64,000 bases of DNA. Origin: Cyclospora cayetanensis. Its lineage: Eukaryota > Apicomplexa > Conoidasida > Eucoccidiorida > Eimeriidae. Under the pieces are notes generated by a model that had not been told where the DNA came from, ran no database searches, and worked only from the letters and a program-made list of their open reading frames with translations. Of the stretch, positions 1-9,765 are shown piece by piece. Each line of letters opens with the position of its first letter. Position 1 is the first letter of the stretch. The stretch covers positions 358,331 through 422,330 of the forward strand of contig NW_020312752.1 of NCBI RefSeq assembly GCF_002999335.1. The letters run 5' to 3'. The translations under genes and the position numbers were made by a program.

Positions 1-1600
1 CTCGGAACGAACTGCTTGCTGAAGTTTTGCTGCAGCTGCCACATGACGAGAACACCCTCTTCGCCTCCCGACAGCAATACCAGGCCGTCTGAAGAAAAGG
101 CCAGCGATGACACCGCGTGGGCATGCCAATGAAGCACCACTGAACGCACATTGCATCGAAAATCCACTTCTTTCTGACTCGACTTCGAAGGCCAGCGCCG
201 CTCATGCTGCTCCTGCTCCTGCTGCGAAAGTAGCGCGTGACGGTTTCTGTTGTTGCTTTTGTTGCTGATCTTGTTGTTGCTGCCATGAGGCGTCAAACCC
301 CCCGCAGCAGCCTCCTCTTCCTCCTGCAACGGCAACAAATCTCCCTCCTGCAGCAGGCGCTTCGACTGACGCTGCTGGTGTCTCTGCTGCGTGGCGTGCT
401 GCTGCGCCGTGTAAAATAGCACGATGCGTCCCTGCGTGTCTGCAGCAGCAACAAACAATTCCTCGGGATGGACTGCCACCTGCACGAGGAGGTCAACATG
501 CAGCAGCCGAAGCACCTGCTGCTGCTCCCTCGAGTACAGCAGAAGCGTCCTACTGCAGGCAACGGCAATCACGCTGCCGCTTGGAGACACCGAGACAGCT
601 GAAGGCGGATCTCTGAACGAAAACAGGGAGTGCCCCTTGACAAGGGTTGTCGGCTCCGTGTCTTCCGAAGCAGCGTCCTCCCTAGCCTCCCTCACTCCCA
701 GAATACAATCTTCAAAACGGAGGAGGTGGACTGCGTAGCTGCCTCCGCTCTGATCGACGGCTGCCGCAGCCTCCGAACCCGAGGCTTCCCCCCGGTGCTG
801 CTGCTGCGGCATAAGGAGCAGCAGCAAAATAACTTCATGACTCTTGCTTGCCACAGCTGCAGACAGGATGCACGCCTCCACCTTCAGGCTGCGAAGACAG
901 TTAGGCGACTTGCCCTGTTGCTGCTGCTGCTGCTCTTCCAGAGTTTGGTAAAAGAAGGGCCGACTGTGCACCTCCCAACAGCAAATCGATCCATCTACGG
1001 AAAAGGATAACAGCATCGGCGGCAGCTCCTTGTACAGCTTGGGGGGAATCGCCACAAGTCCGCACACCTGCACGCCAAAACATCCACAGCATCACACACA
1101 GACACCCCCCTTCAACACAGACGCAGGAAAAAGCGAACGTATTACCCTGCCGTTGCAGTGAGGACAGAGCGCCAGTTGCCCGTTCGTGCTGCTCTTCCTG
1201 CAGCGGGTGCCACCACGAGCTACAATGCACAGCCCAATAGGTCGGTGTTCACAGCGCAGAGGTGGACAGAACTAAAGCAGCGTTTTCAGCAGAGAGGAAT
1301 CGTGAGATGATCCTCTTAACGTACCCTGCTGTGGTGGCCGTGGCACGTGTATAAAGCCTCTCCGGTTTGTGCAGTGTACAAACACACGTGGTTTCCCCTG
1401 CTGCAGCACAGCACGCGACCACCGCAGCAGAAAGCCGGAGCAACAGCACTCAGACATCCCGAGATCTGCTCACAATACGCCTCGACTGTGCTGCTGCTCT
1501 TGCTGCTGGCATCCCTGCAGTGGGGTTCGCCATGATGTTGCTCTGCTGACGTCCTCCTGCCTGCAGAGGCCGTCTCAAGAAGACTTCGCTCTGCCGCCAT
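1..1600 (-). CDS. WDR75: WDR75/NAN1 (UTP17) U3 snoRNP WD40 protein, 5' part
   Basis: WDR75 (yeast Nan1/Utp17) belongs to the t-UTP/UtpA subcomplex of the nucleolar SSU processome, needed for pre-rRNA transcription and processing. Two exons join in phase 0: 1600-1325 and 1067 to the window edge, with intron 1068-1324 (GTACGT donor, GTGCAG acceptor). The ATG at 1600 gives 92 codons before the intron. The first WD repeat is split by it: GEALYTCHGHHSR continues into VCGLVAIPPKLYKE and ends in SVDGSICCWEV. Later segments match the family well, with VAVHPEELFVAAADTQGRIV and LHWHAHAVSSLAFSSDG then LLSGGEEGVLVMW. Gln-, Ala- and Asn-rich insertions between blades are coccidian additions. The 3' part lies outside the window. 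Other WD40 proteins are possible, but the HWH..VSSLAFS.DG..LLSGG..GVLV.W block is typical of WDR75. Confidence 0.8.
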
Positions 1601-2807
1601 CGGTGCTGCTGCTTCTGCTGCTTCTGGTGCTTCTGCTGCTTCTGGTGCTTCTGGCGCTGCTGTTTCTGCTGCTCTTGTTGCTCTTGTTCGGAGAGTCTGC
1701 TCAGGCGGAGCACCAAAAGGAGAAAATAAAAGGGAGAGACGAAGAAGAATGCGAAATAGAAGGATGCGGCAGCAACAGTAGCAGCATTCGGCAGGGAGGC
1801 AGAAGGCCGCAGACAAGGCAGCTGCAGCTGCAGCGCCTTTCGCTGCCGCTGGAGCTTCCGCTCTGTTGGTACGGCTACGCGCACTGATTTTTCTGCGCTT
1901 TAGGCCCGAGTCGAAGGAAAGTTGGATCCTACGCGGCAGAGAGAAGAGAAGACCACTGGTTTGCTGCAGCCGAGCTGCGCTGTGGGTGCTCTCTCTTGCC
2001 TTACTGCCAATGGTATAGTCGCCAAGCCGACAAAAGTGAAGGCGCCGGATCCAAAAGGAGAAGCAACTGGGCTCCACTGAGGTGTACCTGCAGCATAAAT
2101 TCCAGAAGGAGAAGCAGCGGCTGCCCCACACGGCCAAAGCCCCAAAGACACCCAGCCGGCTCCAGAGGCCTCTCGCGTGCAAGAACAGGTGCTGTTAGCG
2201 GTGTGGCTGCTCTTGAGTTGACCGCAATAGCAAGACGGACAAACGAGAGACGTTTGTGGAGATTCTTACTGCAGTCGACTCGTGTACGGTCCCCCCGCCT
2301 CCGCGAATCCTCAGGGGCCCCATGCGACCCCCGCATGCAGTGGCAGCGAAAGGCCGTTTGCGGATTCAAAGGCACCTCCTGCGTCTCCAGGCACCCCATC
2401 AGCTCTGCTTCGAGGCTCTCCTCTCTACTGGCAGGCGCACAGGCGACTGCGCCGCACGGGAGCAGCGGCAGGCTCACTTCGACACGCGTCGAACGCGGCT
2501 TCCACAGACACACAACACCTCCAGCGGCCGACTCCCCATTCAGCTGCATGGGGAGACCCCCCAAAGGCTTTTTGTGTATTCCCATGAACGTGGCTGCAGC
2601 ACGGCTCTTCAGCAGGGAGTGTCTCTGCGTGTCGTGTGCCTCCCCCTGCCCCCGCATTCCAAGCGCTCGCTCCACCTGACACGCGTATGCGTTTGCGTCT
2701 CCTAGCGTCTTTCGGCGCGACCAATATTCGAGGGGTCTGCAACTCTGAAGCGGCCGGCGCCTCGCCCGCTTGAGAGCGCCTGCCCTCAAGGGCGCCTCGT
2801 CCGTACA
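1601..2807. promoter_or_regulatory. Divergent intergenic region with CTG-rich tract
   Basis: About 1.2 kb separates the WDR75 start (minus strand) from the S26-like start (plus strand), so the promoters of both should lie here. 1603-1690 is a CTG/CTT microsatellite-like tract immediately upstream of the WDR75 ATG. On the minus strand it reads as an Ala/Glu/Pro repeat in frame with WDR75, but with no upstream in-frame ATG. Long open frames exist on both strands, but I see no family motif and treat them as compositional. Confidence 0.4.
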
Positions 2808-4367
2808 ATGCACAGCCGTTCGCAGGATTTGTTTTTCTCGTTTGCCTGGTACGGAGCATCGCGCTTGCTGCGCTGCGTGCGAGCCGCGGCTTGGTGTGTG
2901 CCTCCAGCTTTGCTGCTGAAGGATCGCGTCTTCTCGCTGGAAAGGACAGCCGTCTGCCCCTATACGTTGGCTGAACTCTCCGGGGAGGCCGACCTACAGA
3001 CACCTCAAAAGCAGAAGGAGCATCAGCAGCATCGGGAAGACGGCTTACTGTCAGAAACTCGGCGTGGGTGGTTTGCTGCGGTGAGTGCTCCTGCTGCTAC
3101 GCGTGCAGCCCACGCAGCGGCTGGTCCTGAGGTATGTGGACATGGCTGCTCGCCTTCCGAGGCTGCTAGCAAGCGCAGTTTTGAGGAGGGGAGACAAAGC
3201 TCCTGGATAGTTGTGCTCTTGAGTGCAGGAGAAATATATCGCGGATCCGCAGTGAGGGCGGCTCACCCGACGTGCGCTGGAGGCAGAATATACGTACAGG
3301 TGGTTGGAGTGCCTGGAGATGTGCTGGCTGTACCGTGGAGGGAGCAGCAGCAGGTGCAGCTGGTGATGCAGCAGCAGTTGCGACAGCCAGGCATCGAGTC
3401 CAAGTTGGTGAGGAGAAAGGAGCTGCTATTGCTGCTCGAGCGACTGCATCAAGACAACGAGATCAACTGGCAACGGAAGCGGGGGCTTGCTCTGCGCCAG
3501 CGGCTGCTGCAGCATGGCCAGCAGCAGCAAGACAAGCGGCAGCAGCCTCCAGAAGCAGACAGCTTGCGGCGTTCAGAAGGAGAGCATAAGGAACGGCAGG
3601 GTGTCATCAGGCAGCACATCTTGAGGCTGCAGCAAGAGGCGGAGGCGCATCCGAAGGAGCAGCAAGAAGGGCAGCACGCGTCTGACTCCTCCGACGCATA
3701 TCTGCTGATTCGTGTGCCCCCTGGACGCTGTTGGGTCGAGACGCTGGAGAGTTCTCCAGGATTCTGTCGCTCGAAGGAGCTGCCTTGCTCTGCCGCGCTG
3801 CCTCCGTCCACTGTCGACGGCGCTGTTGCTGCAGGGGCTCTGCCATCGGCAGCCACTCTTGTGGAAGCGGGGGCAGCACCAGCAGAGGCTAGTGCAGCAG
3901 GATCTTCTACTGGGTGCGAGTCTGCTGCCTCTGCTTTGTCTGTGCAAAAGAGCGACAGAGGAGTCTCTACGACGCAAACATGCGTCCTAGGGCACCCTTC
4001 AAGGGAGGAGCAGAGCAGCATCTGCAGAAGAAGCAACAGCGGCAACTCGGGAGATGACAGCTTTTCTTTCGGGTTAATCCCGCTGGCGCTGATAGAGGGG
4101 GTTTTTTTGATGGCCGCTCCAGCCCCTGAGCTCCGTTGCCGTAAATCCTGCTGCTGCGGCAAATGCCACAGTAGCACTCCTAGCGACAAGAGTGTTACTA
4201 CATTCCGAAGTATGTTGGGAGGTTGGTTAGAGTCGTTGTCAAGGTGGTTGTCAGAGGCTGCTGCCTTGGCGTCGCTTCCAGCAAATATGAAACCGACACG
4301 GCTGCCGGAGTTAAAAGACATTAGCTCTAAAGGGACAATGCTGATCATCCCACGATCGGAGGGCTAA
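2808..4367 (+). CDS. S26 signal-peptidase-like protein (IMP2-like), probably inactive
   Basis: A single open frame of 519 residues. S26 peptidases of the mitochondrial inner-membrane (IMP) type cleave sorting signals in the intermembrane space with a Ser/Lys dyad. Three family blocks appear in order. Residues 109-117 VCGHGCSPS align with the V.G.SM.PS serine box. Residues 137-176, ending VVGVPGDVLAVP, align with the lysine box. Residues 300-311 LIRVPPGRCWVE and about 421-440 FGLIPLALIEGVFLMAAP align with the C-terminal VP.G..WVEGD and FGPV.LGL..G...LWP boxes. At the serine position there is Gly113, and at the lysine position Val163 (then Gln164). A Gln-rich insert of about 120 residues splits the core. 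Caveat: GAG|GTATGT near 3132 is a strong splice donor, so the serine-box stretch could be intronic, although the resulting 47-bp intron would break the frame. An unspliced pseudo-peptidase is my preferred reading. Confidence 0.6.
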   Translation: MHSRSQDLFFSFAWYGASRLLRCVRAAAWCVPPALLLKDRVFSLERTAVCPYTLAELSGEADLQTPQKQKEHQQHREDGLLSETRRGWFAAVSAPAATRAAHAAAGPEVCGHGCSPSEAASKRSFEEGRQSSWIVVLLSAGEIYRGSAVRAAHPTCAGGRIYVQVVGVPGDVLAVPWREQQQVQLVMQQQLRQPGIESKLVRRKELLLLLERLHQDNEINWQRKRGLALRQRLLQHGQQQQDKRQQPPEADSLRRSEGEHKERQGVIRQHILRLQQEAEAHPKEQQEGQHASDSSDAYLLIRVPPGRCWVETLESSPGFCRSKELPCSAALPPSTVDGAVAAGALPSAATLVEAGAAPAEASAAGSSTGCESAASALSVQKSDRGVSTTQTCVLGHPSREEQSSICRRSNSGNSGDDSFSFGLIPLALIEGVFLMAAPAPELRCRKSCCCGKCHSSTPSDKSVTTFRSMLGGWLESLSRWLSEAAALASLPANMKPTRLPELKDISSKGTMLIIPRSEG

Positions 4368-4417
4368 GCCTCAACTCTTAGCCAACTACCGTGTATCGTG
4401 TTTCGAGGGGCTCGCGC

Positions 4418-4522
4418 TCGTAAACGTTGCTGCCAATCTACCCACCTCAGTAGCGTCGATGACGCGTAGGCTTTGCGTCATCGACGCTACTGAGGTGGGT
4501 AGATTGGCAGCAACGTTTACGA
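4418..4522. repeat. Perfect 48-bp inverted repeat with 9-bp loop
   Basis: Arms 4418-4465 and 4475-4522 are exact reverse complements over 48 bp, separated by the 9-base loop 4466-4474. The flanking bases stop pairing immediately (4417/4523). Short frames that start inside the palindrome on both strands share the peptide VIDATEVGRLAATFT because they read the same sequence; I do not call them genes. It lies 50 bp after the stop of the S26-like gene, so it could be part of that transcript's 3' end or a terminal piece of a mobile element. Confidence 0.95.
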
Positions 4523-5013
4523 CAGCGTTGGTCAGGCATCCTGGAGAAGAGGTGCGTTTCGGCGCCGTTGCTTTAGAGAACCAGACTTTTTCAGCTGTAC
4601 GTCCATTTTTAGGAATAGACGTCAAGAATAGGGAACTGCAAAGGAGCAGACGCCTTAAGGCGTCGAAGCTGCTACCGTGTGACCCCTATTTTGTAGCCTG
4701 AAATAACCCAATATCACGAACGACCGCTCTCCTGTGCATTAAGAGTGAACGCCTCCTTAGGGGGTGGACTTAAATCCCCCTTAATATAGCAGGCGCGGTG
4801 AAGTCTTGAGCAAAGAATTTAATTGAAGAATGTAGCGTTAGGATGGTAGTTTGCAATCGTATTCAGTGAGAGCTTGTGAGAGGAACATGGATGGAAACTC
4901 CCTGCGCCTTGGGGCCCTATAGGGCCTCTGGTTAGGCCCCAGAGGTTTGGAGATGGCTCAGCTGCGTGTTCTTAACCGCTTTTCGGAAGATCTATGGCTT
5001 GCTCTACATAAAC

Positions 5014-5370
5014 ATGCTTGGGTCAGGTTGCTGGTGCATACTGTATACCCTAGGTGTACGTGTACTTGTGAAAAATGGTTTTCTCTGTGCGTTACTACCC
5101 GGCAACCCTCTTTTCCCGGCTTCCCTTGTACTAACTGCTTCCCTTATTGGCTTTAAGTTCGACAGCTTCCCCGCCAGCTATAGTACGCACATAACATTTG
5201 GGTTATGGACTAGCCATTGGGATGATGGGACGGAATTTCCCTATTTCAAGTGCTCAGCTGGAAAGTGCCATGTACATTCAACTAACGGTCAGGATGCTCT
5301 GCATGTGGCAGAGGGAGAGCGGATAGCCCGTGACAGCATTGCAATGTTATCAGTAGCCGCTGAGCGGTAG
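5014..5370 (+). CDS. Possible claudin-like membrane protein exon
   Basis: The frame holds a hydrophobic segment (roughly 5014-5160), then FGLWTSHW and two cysteines about 15 and 20 residues after the Trp (FPYFKC, SAGKC), ending ARDSIAMLSVAAE before a possible donor at the stop. A hydrophobic helix followed by GLW and paired Cys in the first extracellular loop is the signature of claudin/PMP22-type four-helix proteins, which apicomplexans have (CLAMP). I could not find convincing exons for helices 2-4, and the start is uncertain: the ATG at 5014 is the first in frame, but the frame opens at about 4936. This could be one exon of a larger gene, or chance. Confidence 0.28.
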   Translation: MLGSGCWCILYTLGVRVLVKNGFLCALLPGNPLFPASLVLTASLIGFKFDSFPASYSTHITFGLWTSHWDDGTEFPYFKCSAGKCHVHSTNGQDALHVAEGERIARDSIAMLSVAAER

Positions 5371-6244
5371 CATGCAGAGAAAGTGCGTAGGAATGAACTT
5401 TCGTGGGGAGCCGCCCATTAGGTCACCTTGGGTGTTTGTGCTCGAAGTCTTGCGTTTTATATTGAAATCATACCTGTATCAGCCAGAGTTCAAGCTCAAT
5501 CATGTATCAAAATACTGAGAGCAGAAATATATGAGACCTCTGTAGTGCTTGCGTCTTTCGCTTCTCACCGCGAACCACCAGCCAGCCCAGCCCCGGCGGC
5601 AGTTGGTGGTGCAAGGAGAGGTGGTGAAGGAGGCTAGAAGGAATTCCTTAATTAGTTAAAAGATTTGTAAATAGATCAAACAGAATCTCACAAGAAAATA
5701 GAATACTGGCCTTTAAAATTGCGTGCGGCTGGGCCCTGGCGATGACCGTACGGTGTGCATCGAGAACCAGAATGACATTGCACCAATAAGTCTTGAATTC
5801 CTTCACAGAAAAAGGGCAATCCACGCTTTTCAGCCCACATATTATTCTTTAACTCTTCCATTCATCCAGGAAGTCCGTTTATGTGCCTCCTTCGCCTATG
5901 CAGAATTTGTTATACTCTTAGTGAACCGGGCATCAATTGATTTTGATGGAGTCCCAAGACTTTTGGGTTGGCATCAGATCCTTCCCTTTTTTACTAATAT
6001 CCTACAAACGATGCTCTGAGCTCATAGAAACGCTCTCCTAGAGTCTCATGCCCATCTGGTTCTATCCCTACTCTTGTTCCAGCTTTCTCCCCATCATTCG
6101 TGTTCTTGCTCTTTCTGGGTATGCCACCAAGTATCTACCCCTTTTCCTACCACTCCTGTATTTCTTAGTCTAATTGAGTGCCATATGTGAATGTCATCAA
6201 TAAGATTCGCCTTTTAGAATAAAGCAACCTCAGAGTATTCTACA

Positions 6245-6595
6245 ATGCAAAAATCAGAGGGTACCAGAAAGTATAACCAAGGTTCCTCTGAGGAGCTCTT
6301 CAAGGGTGGCAGCCCTCCTGCTCACCCGGGTGGCATAATGCTCAGCCCGAGCTCTCAGATGCCTGTGCAGCTGAAGGGAGGTGAGGAGGTCAAAGAGAGT
6401 GTGGCTCTCTCTTCTCCGAAGCAGCAGCACGAACAGCGACAGGGGAGAAAGAGGCTGGAGAAAAGCAGAAGCAGCAAATTAGAGGCAACTGAGAGATCCT
6501 ATGATCTTAAGTTTAATGCCAGTGCACTTGCTGCAGTCTCTCAGCTGACAAACAGCCGTTTCGCTGAAGTGAGGTCCAATGCCGGAGGCACATAA
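6245..6595 (+). CDS. Hydrophilic Pro/Gln/Lys-rich ORF, unidentified
   Basis: An ATG-initiated frame of 116 residues with a charged, low-complexity middle (KQQHEQRQGRKRLEKSRSS) and a more ordered C-terminus (SALAAVSQLTNSRFAEVRS). It has no domain I recognise. It sits between the possible claudin-like exon and B9D2 and could be the last, cytoplasmic exon of the former or a small separate gene. An AG about 13 bases downstream of the ATG could equally be a splice acceptor. Confidence 0.3.
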   Translation: MQKSEGTRKYNQGSSEELFKGGSPPAHPGGIMLSPSSQMPVQLKGGEEVKESVALSSPKQQHEQRQGRKRLEKSRSSKLEATERSYDLKFNASALAAVSQLTNSRFAEVRSNAGGT

Positions 6596-6982
6596 ACTTT
6601 CAGTAATCGTCATATTTTCTTGCTGCTTGTTTAGAATTTCCTTCTTTGGAGAAAGAAATCTGGTAGAGGGAGTGGGAGGCCTTTGACGCACCACCTGAGG
6701 GCGGCGTGTAGGCAGGAGATAACTCAAGGGGGAATTTGGGACTGCTGTACAGAGATTAACGGGAGTAGCAGATGTTGAGGAACAGAGAGCATTTCAAAGT
6801 GCGGGGTAGTGTTAGCTGATCGTATAGGGTGGAGACGAGTGGGCGAATTGCTGAATTGCACTTTTTCTGTACTGTAAAGGCACTGGCTTGCATGCGATAC
6901 AGTAATATAAGGGCCGATGCGTGTACGTCCAAAAATCTGATGGCGTTGTGATGAGGAGCATATCGGTTCTTTTGGCCTGCAG

Positions 6983-9040
6983 GTGCATTTTGTGGGCGAA
7001 GTTGCCGCTGGTCACGGGTTTAACGCCGGTTGCGGACTCTTCTGCGAACTGAAGTTTGCTGCTGGTTAGCAAAACAAAGCACAACGGGCCTTTCTTCTCA
7101 GTTAGTCCTGATTTTGTCTGTAGAGAGCCCCTTCTCTCCCCCTTGTTAACTTCCCCCCTTTATCTCCTCTCTCGCCTGCTTGCCCAGTGCCGTCTCTGCC
7201 GTGTATGCTTCCGTCGTTGTTGCACCTCTAACCACTATGCACTGCAAGCAGTCTGAGGCTTACAACGCGACACGATGAGTATCGCATTTGGTCAGAAGGT
7301 AGCAGGAGGCCATTACAGGCTCACGTAGAGCAGCAGAAAAAAACCCGTCCCGGTGTAGAGGTCCTCCACTCCCATGTTTATGTTGGCCTACACCTTTTAC
7401 TGGACTTGTTGGTCTCGATAGAGGCGGATGCCAAAGGGGTTAGCTCTAGTGCAAAGAATCGCAACATTACCACACACAAAGAAAGAGACGAGAGAGATGT
7501 CCAGATGTCCACCGAGAAAACAGAAACAACACAGAAGTAGGACTAGGCAACTGCGCAGCCTGTCAATTGTGCATACTGCCTTTTTGCCTGTCGCAGGCCC
7601 AGATTGGGCACCACTCTGTAGGGAAGCCGTCGAGCCGCACCAAACACAAACCGCTTTTGGCAGCGTACGTGTGCTTGTTCACTTGCTACACCATGCGTTT
7701 CACTAGCTGCTTGATCATATGATTAGAAGACGAGGGTAGGGGGAGACAGAGAGGGGCACCCATAGAAATGCTGGTAGATAGGCCCAACGGAGGAATCTAA
7801 AGACACTGTAGAGCCCGAAGGGGGCAAAAGAAACAGTTGGCGTGCCTGAGATACGCAGCAGGGAGCGAAGGCGCTACAGAGAGCCGACACGCGTCCTGAG
7901 GGCGTTGCTCGTCCATTGGTGTCGAGGTTTTTAGCGATTTCTTTTATTTACGACGATTATCGCGATACTAATAGGTCAATTCTTTATTTTAGATCCTCCT
8001 TTTTTGCCGCTGCGCTTCTCCTTTCGCTTCTTCTTTGAATCGCGGTCGGTTTCAGGGCTGTCTGTGCCTCAGCCGGCAGATGTGTATGTGTGGAGTCATC
8101 CAATCGACCTGCATTTCGCGCTTGCCTCGGTTATGGGATGGCCCTCTTGCAAAATCAGCGTCTGGAAACTTGATAAAAGAGGCAGAGCGGCGCCAGGTCA
8201 GGAGCAACCACAAGGAAACTGCAGAGAATCAGGGTGGGGGAGATGGAGGCATGTTCTCCTGCCTCCTTGGGACTTTGTGGTGGTACGTGCAGTTGCTTTT
8301 GGAAGCGCCTGTTTACCGATGGCACTGGGCTACCACGAGGTCATCTGCCACACATGGAGCCCCGTGGGCCTCGCAGGCCAAGAACTCGCCGGTACAACAT
8401 TTATGCGCAATTAGAGAAGGGGCAAAAGCACGGAGATACGGCAGAGGTTGGCAGATGTGGATTCAGCATAGCCTAATAAGGGCAAATGAAGTAGCTCAGA
8501 AACGGGATAGTACTTACTCTGTGCAAGTTTTTAGTGATGGTCCGATCAGAGGCCAGTACAATTGCCCAGTAATTCAGTTGGCATTCGTCCCTTCACTGCA
8601 GTGAAATGTATTGGGGCTCTTTCCTCCCGAAACAATAGCAGGAATGCATGGAGAGGAATTGAACCTTGAATTGTTTGGTCCGGCATTGGTGTCTGTGGGC
8701 CTGGTGTAAGTCTCTTCTTCACTTTCTTTTCCTCACAGGCCGCATACTCGAGAGACAAGAGGCGTCGTGCGGGGCTGCCTGGCCATCCATGGGAGACCCA
8801 GAGAAGGCCCATCTGGTGACCCGTACTTCAGGGAGAGTGCTGCTGCGGATTAGCGTTGCGACTCGGTACTTCAGTGATTATGGTATAAACACAGGGGGCT
8901 TCGCGGGAGGAGTCTCTTCTGCTGCCTCACAAGTAGCACAGGACTCCAGAATAAATCGGCAGATTGAGGAGTGTAAGCAGCTCTTTGCTTCATATCTTCA
9001 ATCAGTTGGAATAGAGAGGCCGAGAGCCCCTTATTCATAA
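6983..9040 (+). CDS. B9D2: B9 domain-containing protein 2 (ciliary transition zone)
   Basis: B9D2 is a C2-like B9-domain subunit of the MKS module at the transition zone of cilia and flagella. Five exons join with consistent phases: 6983-7064, 7597-7664, 8073-8196, 8293-8391, 8739-9040. They encode, in order, VHFVGEVAAGHGFNAGCGLF, then GPDWAPLCREAVEPHQTQT, then VYVWSHPIDLHFAL with MGWPSCKISVWKLDKRGR, then VAFGSACLPMALGYHE with CHTWSPVG, and LVTRTSGRVLLRISVATRYF. This is the B9D2 order: FC.W.....W.L..G..QTQ, YWSHPIDLHF, GWP.L...VW..D..GR, G....P...G.H.L.C.TW.P.G, then the C-terminal strand pair. The initiator exon was not found; 6983 follows an acceptor in phase 0, so a short upstream coding exon is needed. 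A C-terminal extension of about 50 residues is Gln/Ser-rich. Likely used in microgamete flagella. Confidence 0.85.
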
Positions 9041-9303
9041 CGCTTATGTGGTATCAGCTTTCTTTTTGCTTATCATGCTGTCTCAATGCTCAGAGTCTTC
9101 TACAAAAGTAAAATGTAGGCTCATGGTTAGGCCCTGTAGCTACAAGAAACCACTTTGTTTAAGCTTTCAGTTGTACAAACCCTATAATTGACAACCACCA
9201 GTGGTTCGTTGGTAATGAATGCTGGGAACCGCTAAGCTACATGTGGCGGGCGAATCCACACTTAAACACTTCCTACTGGGCTAGTCGTATTTAACCGAGA
9301 GCT

Positions 9304-9765
9304 TGAAAGGAATCGGAAAGCTGATTTGTATGTTTGTGCATTGTTTTTATTGCACAGTAGTGATAGAGCGATACAGGAAGAAGCATTGTTGTACGCATGA
9401 GATGTACTATGAGCTGCGAACGCACAGTGCGTAGAGTGTAGCTACGCCCACGCTGGCTGTCCCTCTCCCCTTGCATTGCGACTTCTGAGGGGCTTAGGTG
9501 GGAGAAGGCAGGACCTCTTTAGAAAAGTCTTCAATTTTCTTTAGTGGGTCTGCATCGAGTGTGAACTTGAATGTCTTCCCCCAGGGGCCTTCAATTCAGG
9601 GCTTCCGCTAAAGTACTCCTGCCTTCTCCTACGCAGGACCCTTAGAGGTCCCGATACAGGGGGAGAGGGTCAGCTAGGGTGCGCGTGGGTACACTCTCTA
9701 TGCACTTAGAGCATTTAAAGCTAGTTGCACATGCTACATTTAGTGGCACCACGTGGTTTGATGCA
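9304..9765. repeat. Copy of dispersed foldback repeat family (left copy)
   Basis: The segment 9304-9540 resembles the left arm, and 9590-9765 the inverted right arm, of the foldback element at 53.87-54.80 kb. Shared words include the CTRAGGGG-type block near 9485, the GACCTCTTTAGAAAAG block near 9511 and the GGTGCG..CTCTATGCAC block near 9680. The outer part (9304-9480) also matches 15005-15190 in direct orientation: AAAGGAATCG, TGATTTG.ATGTTTG and TGATAGAGCGA occur in the same order with similar spacing. Identity is visibly well below 80 percent, so the copies are old. Confidence 0.6.

Noticed and set aside
1316..2182. 288-residue minus-strand ORF as a full N-terminus of WDR75
   Set aside because: It has no ATG at its start. 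The only in-frame ATG is at 1600, and the upstream part is CTG-repeat translation.
4386..4701. Two overlapping ORFs of about 80 residues on opposite strands sharing a peptide
   Set aside because: The shared peptide is produced by the perfect palindrome itself, so it is not evidence of coding.
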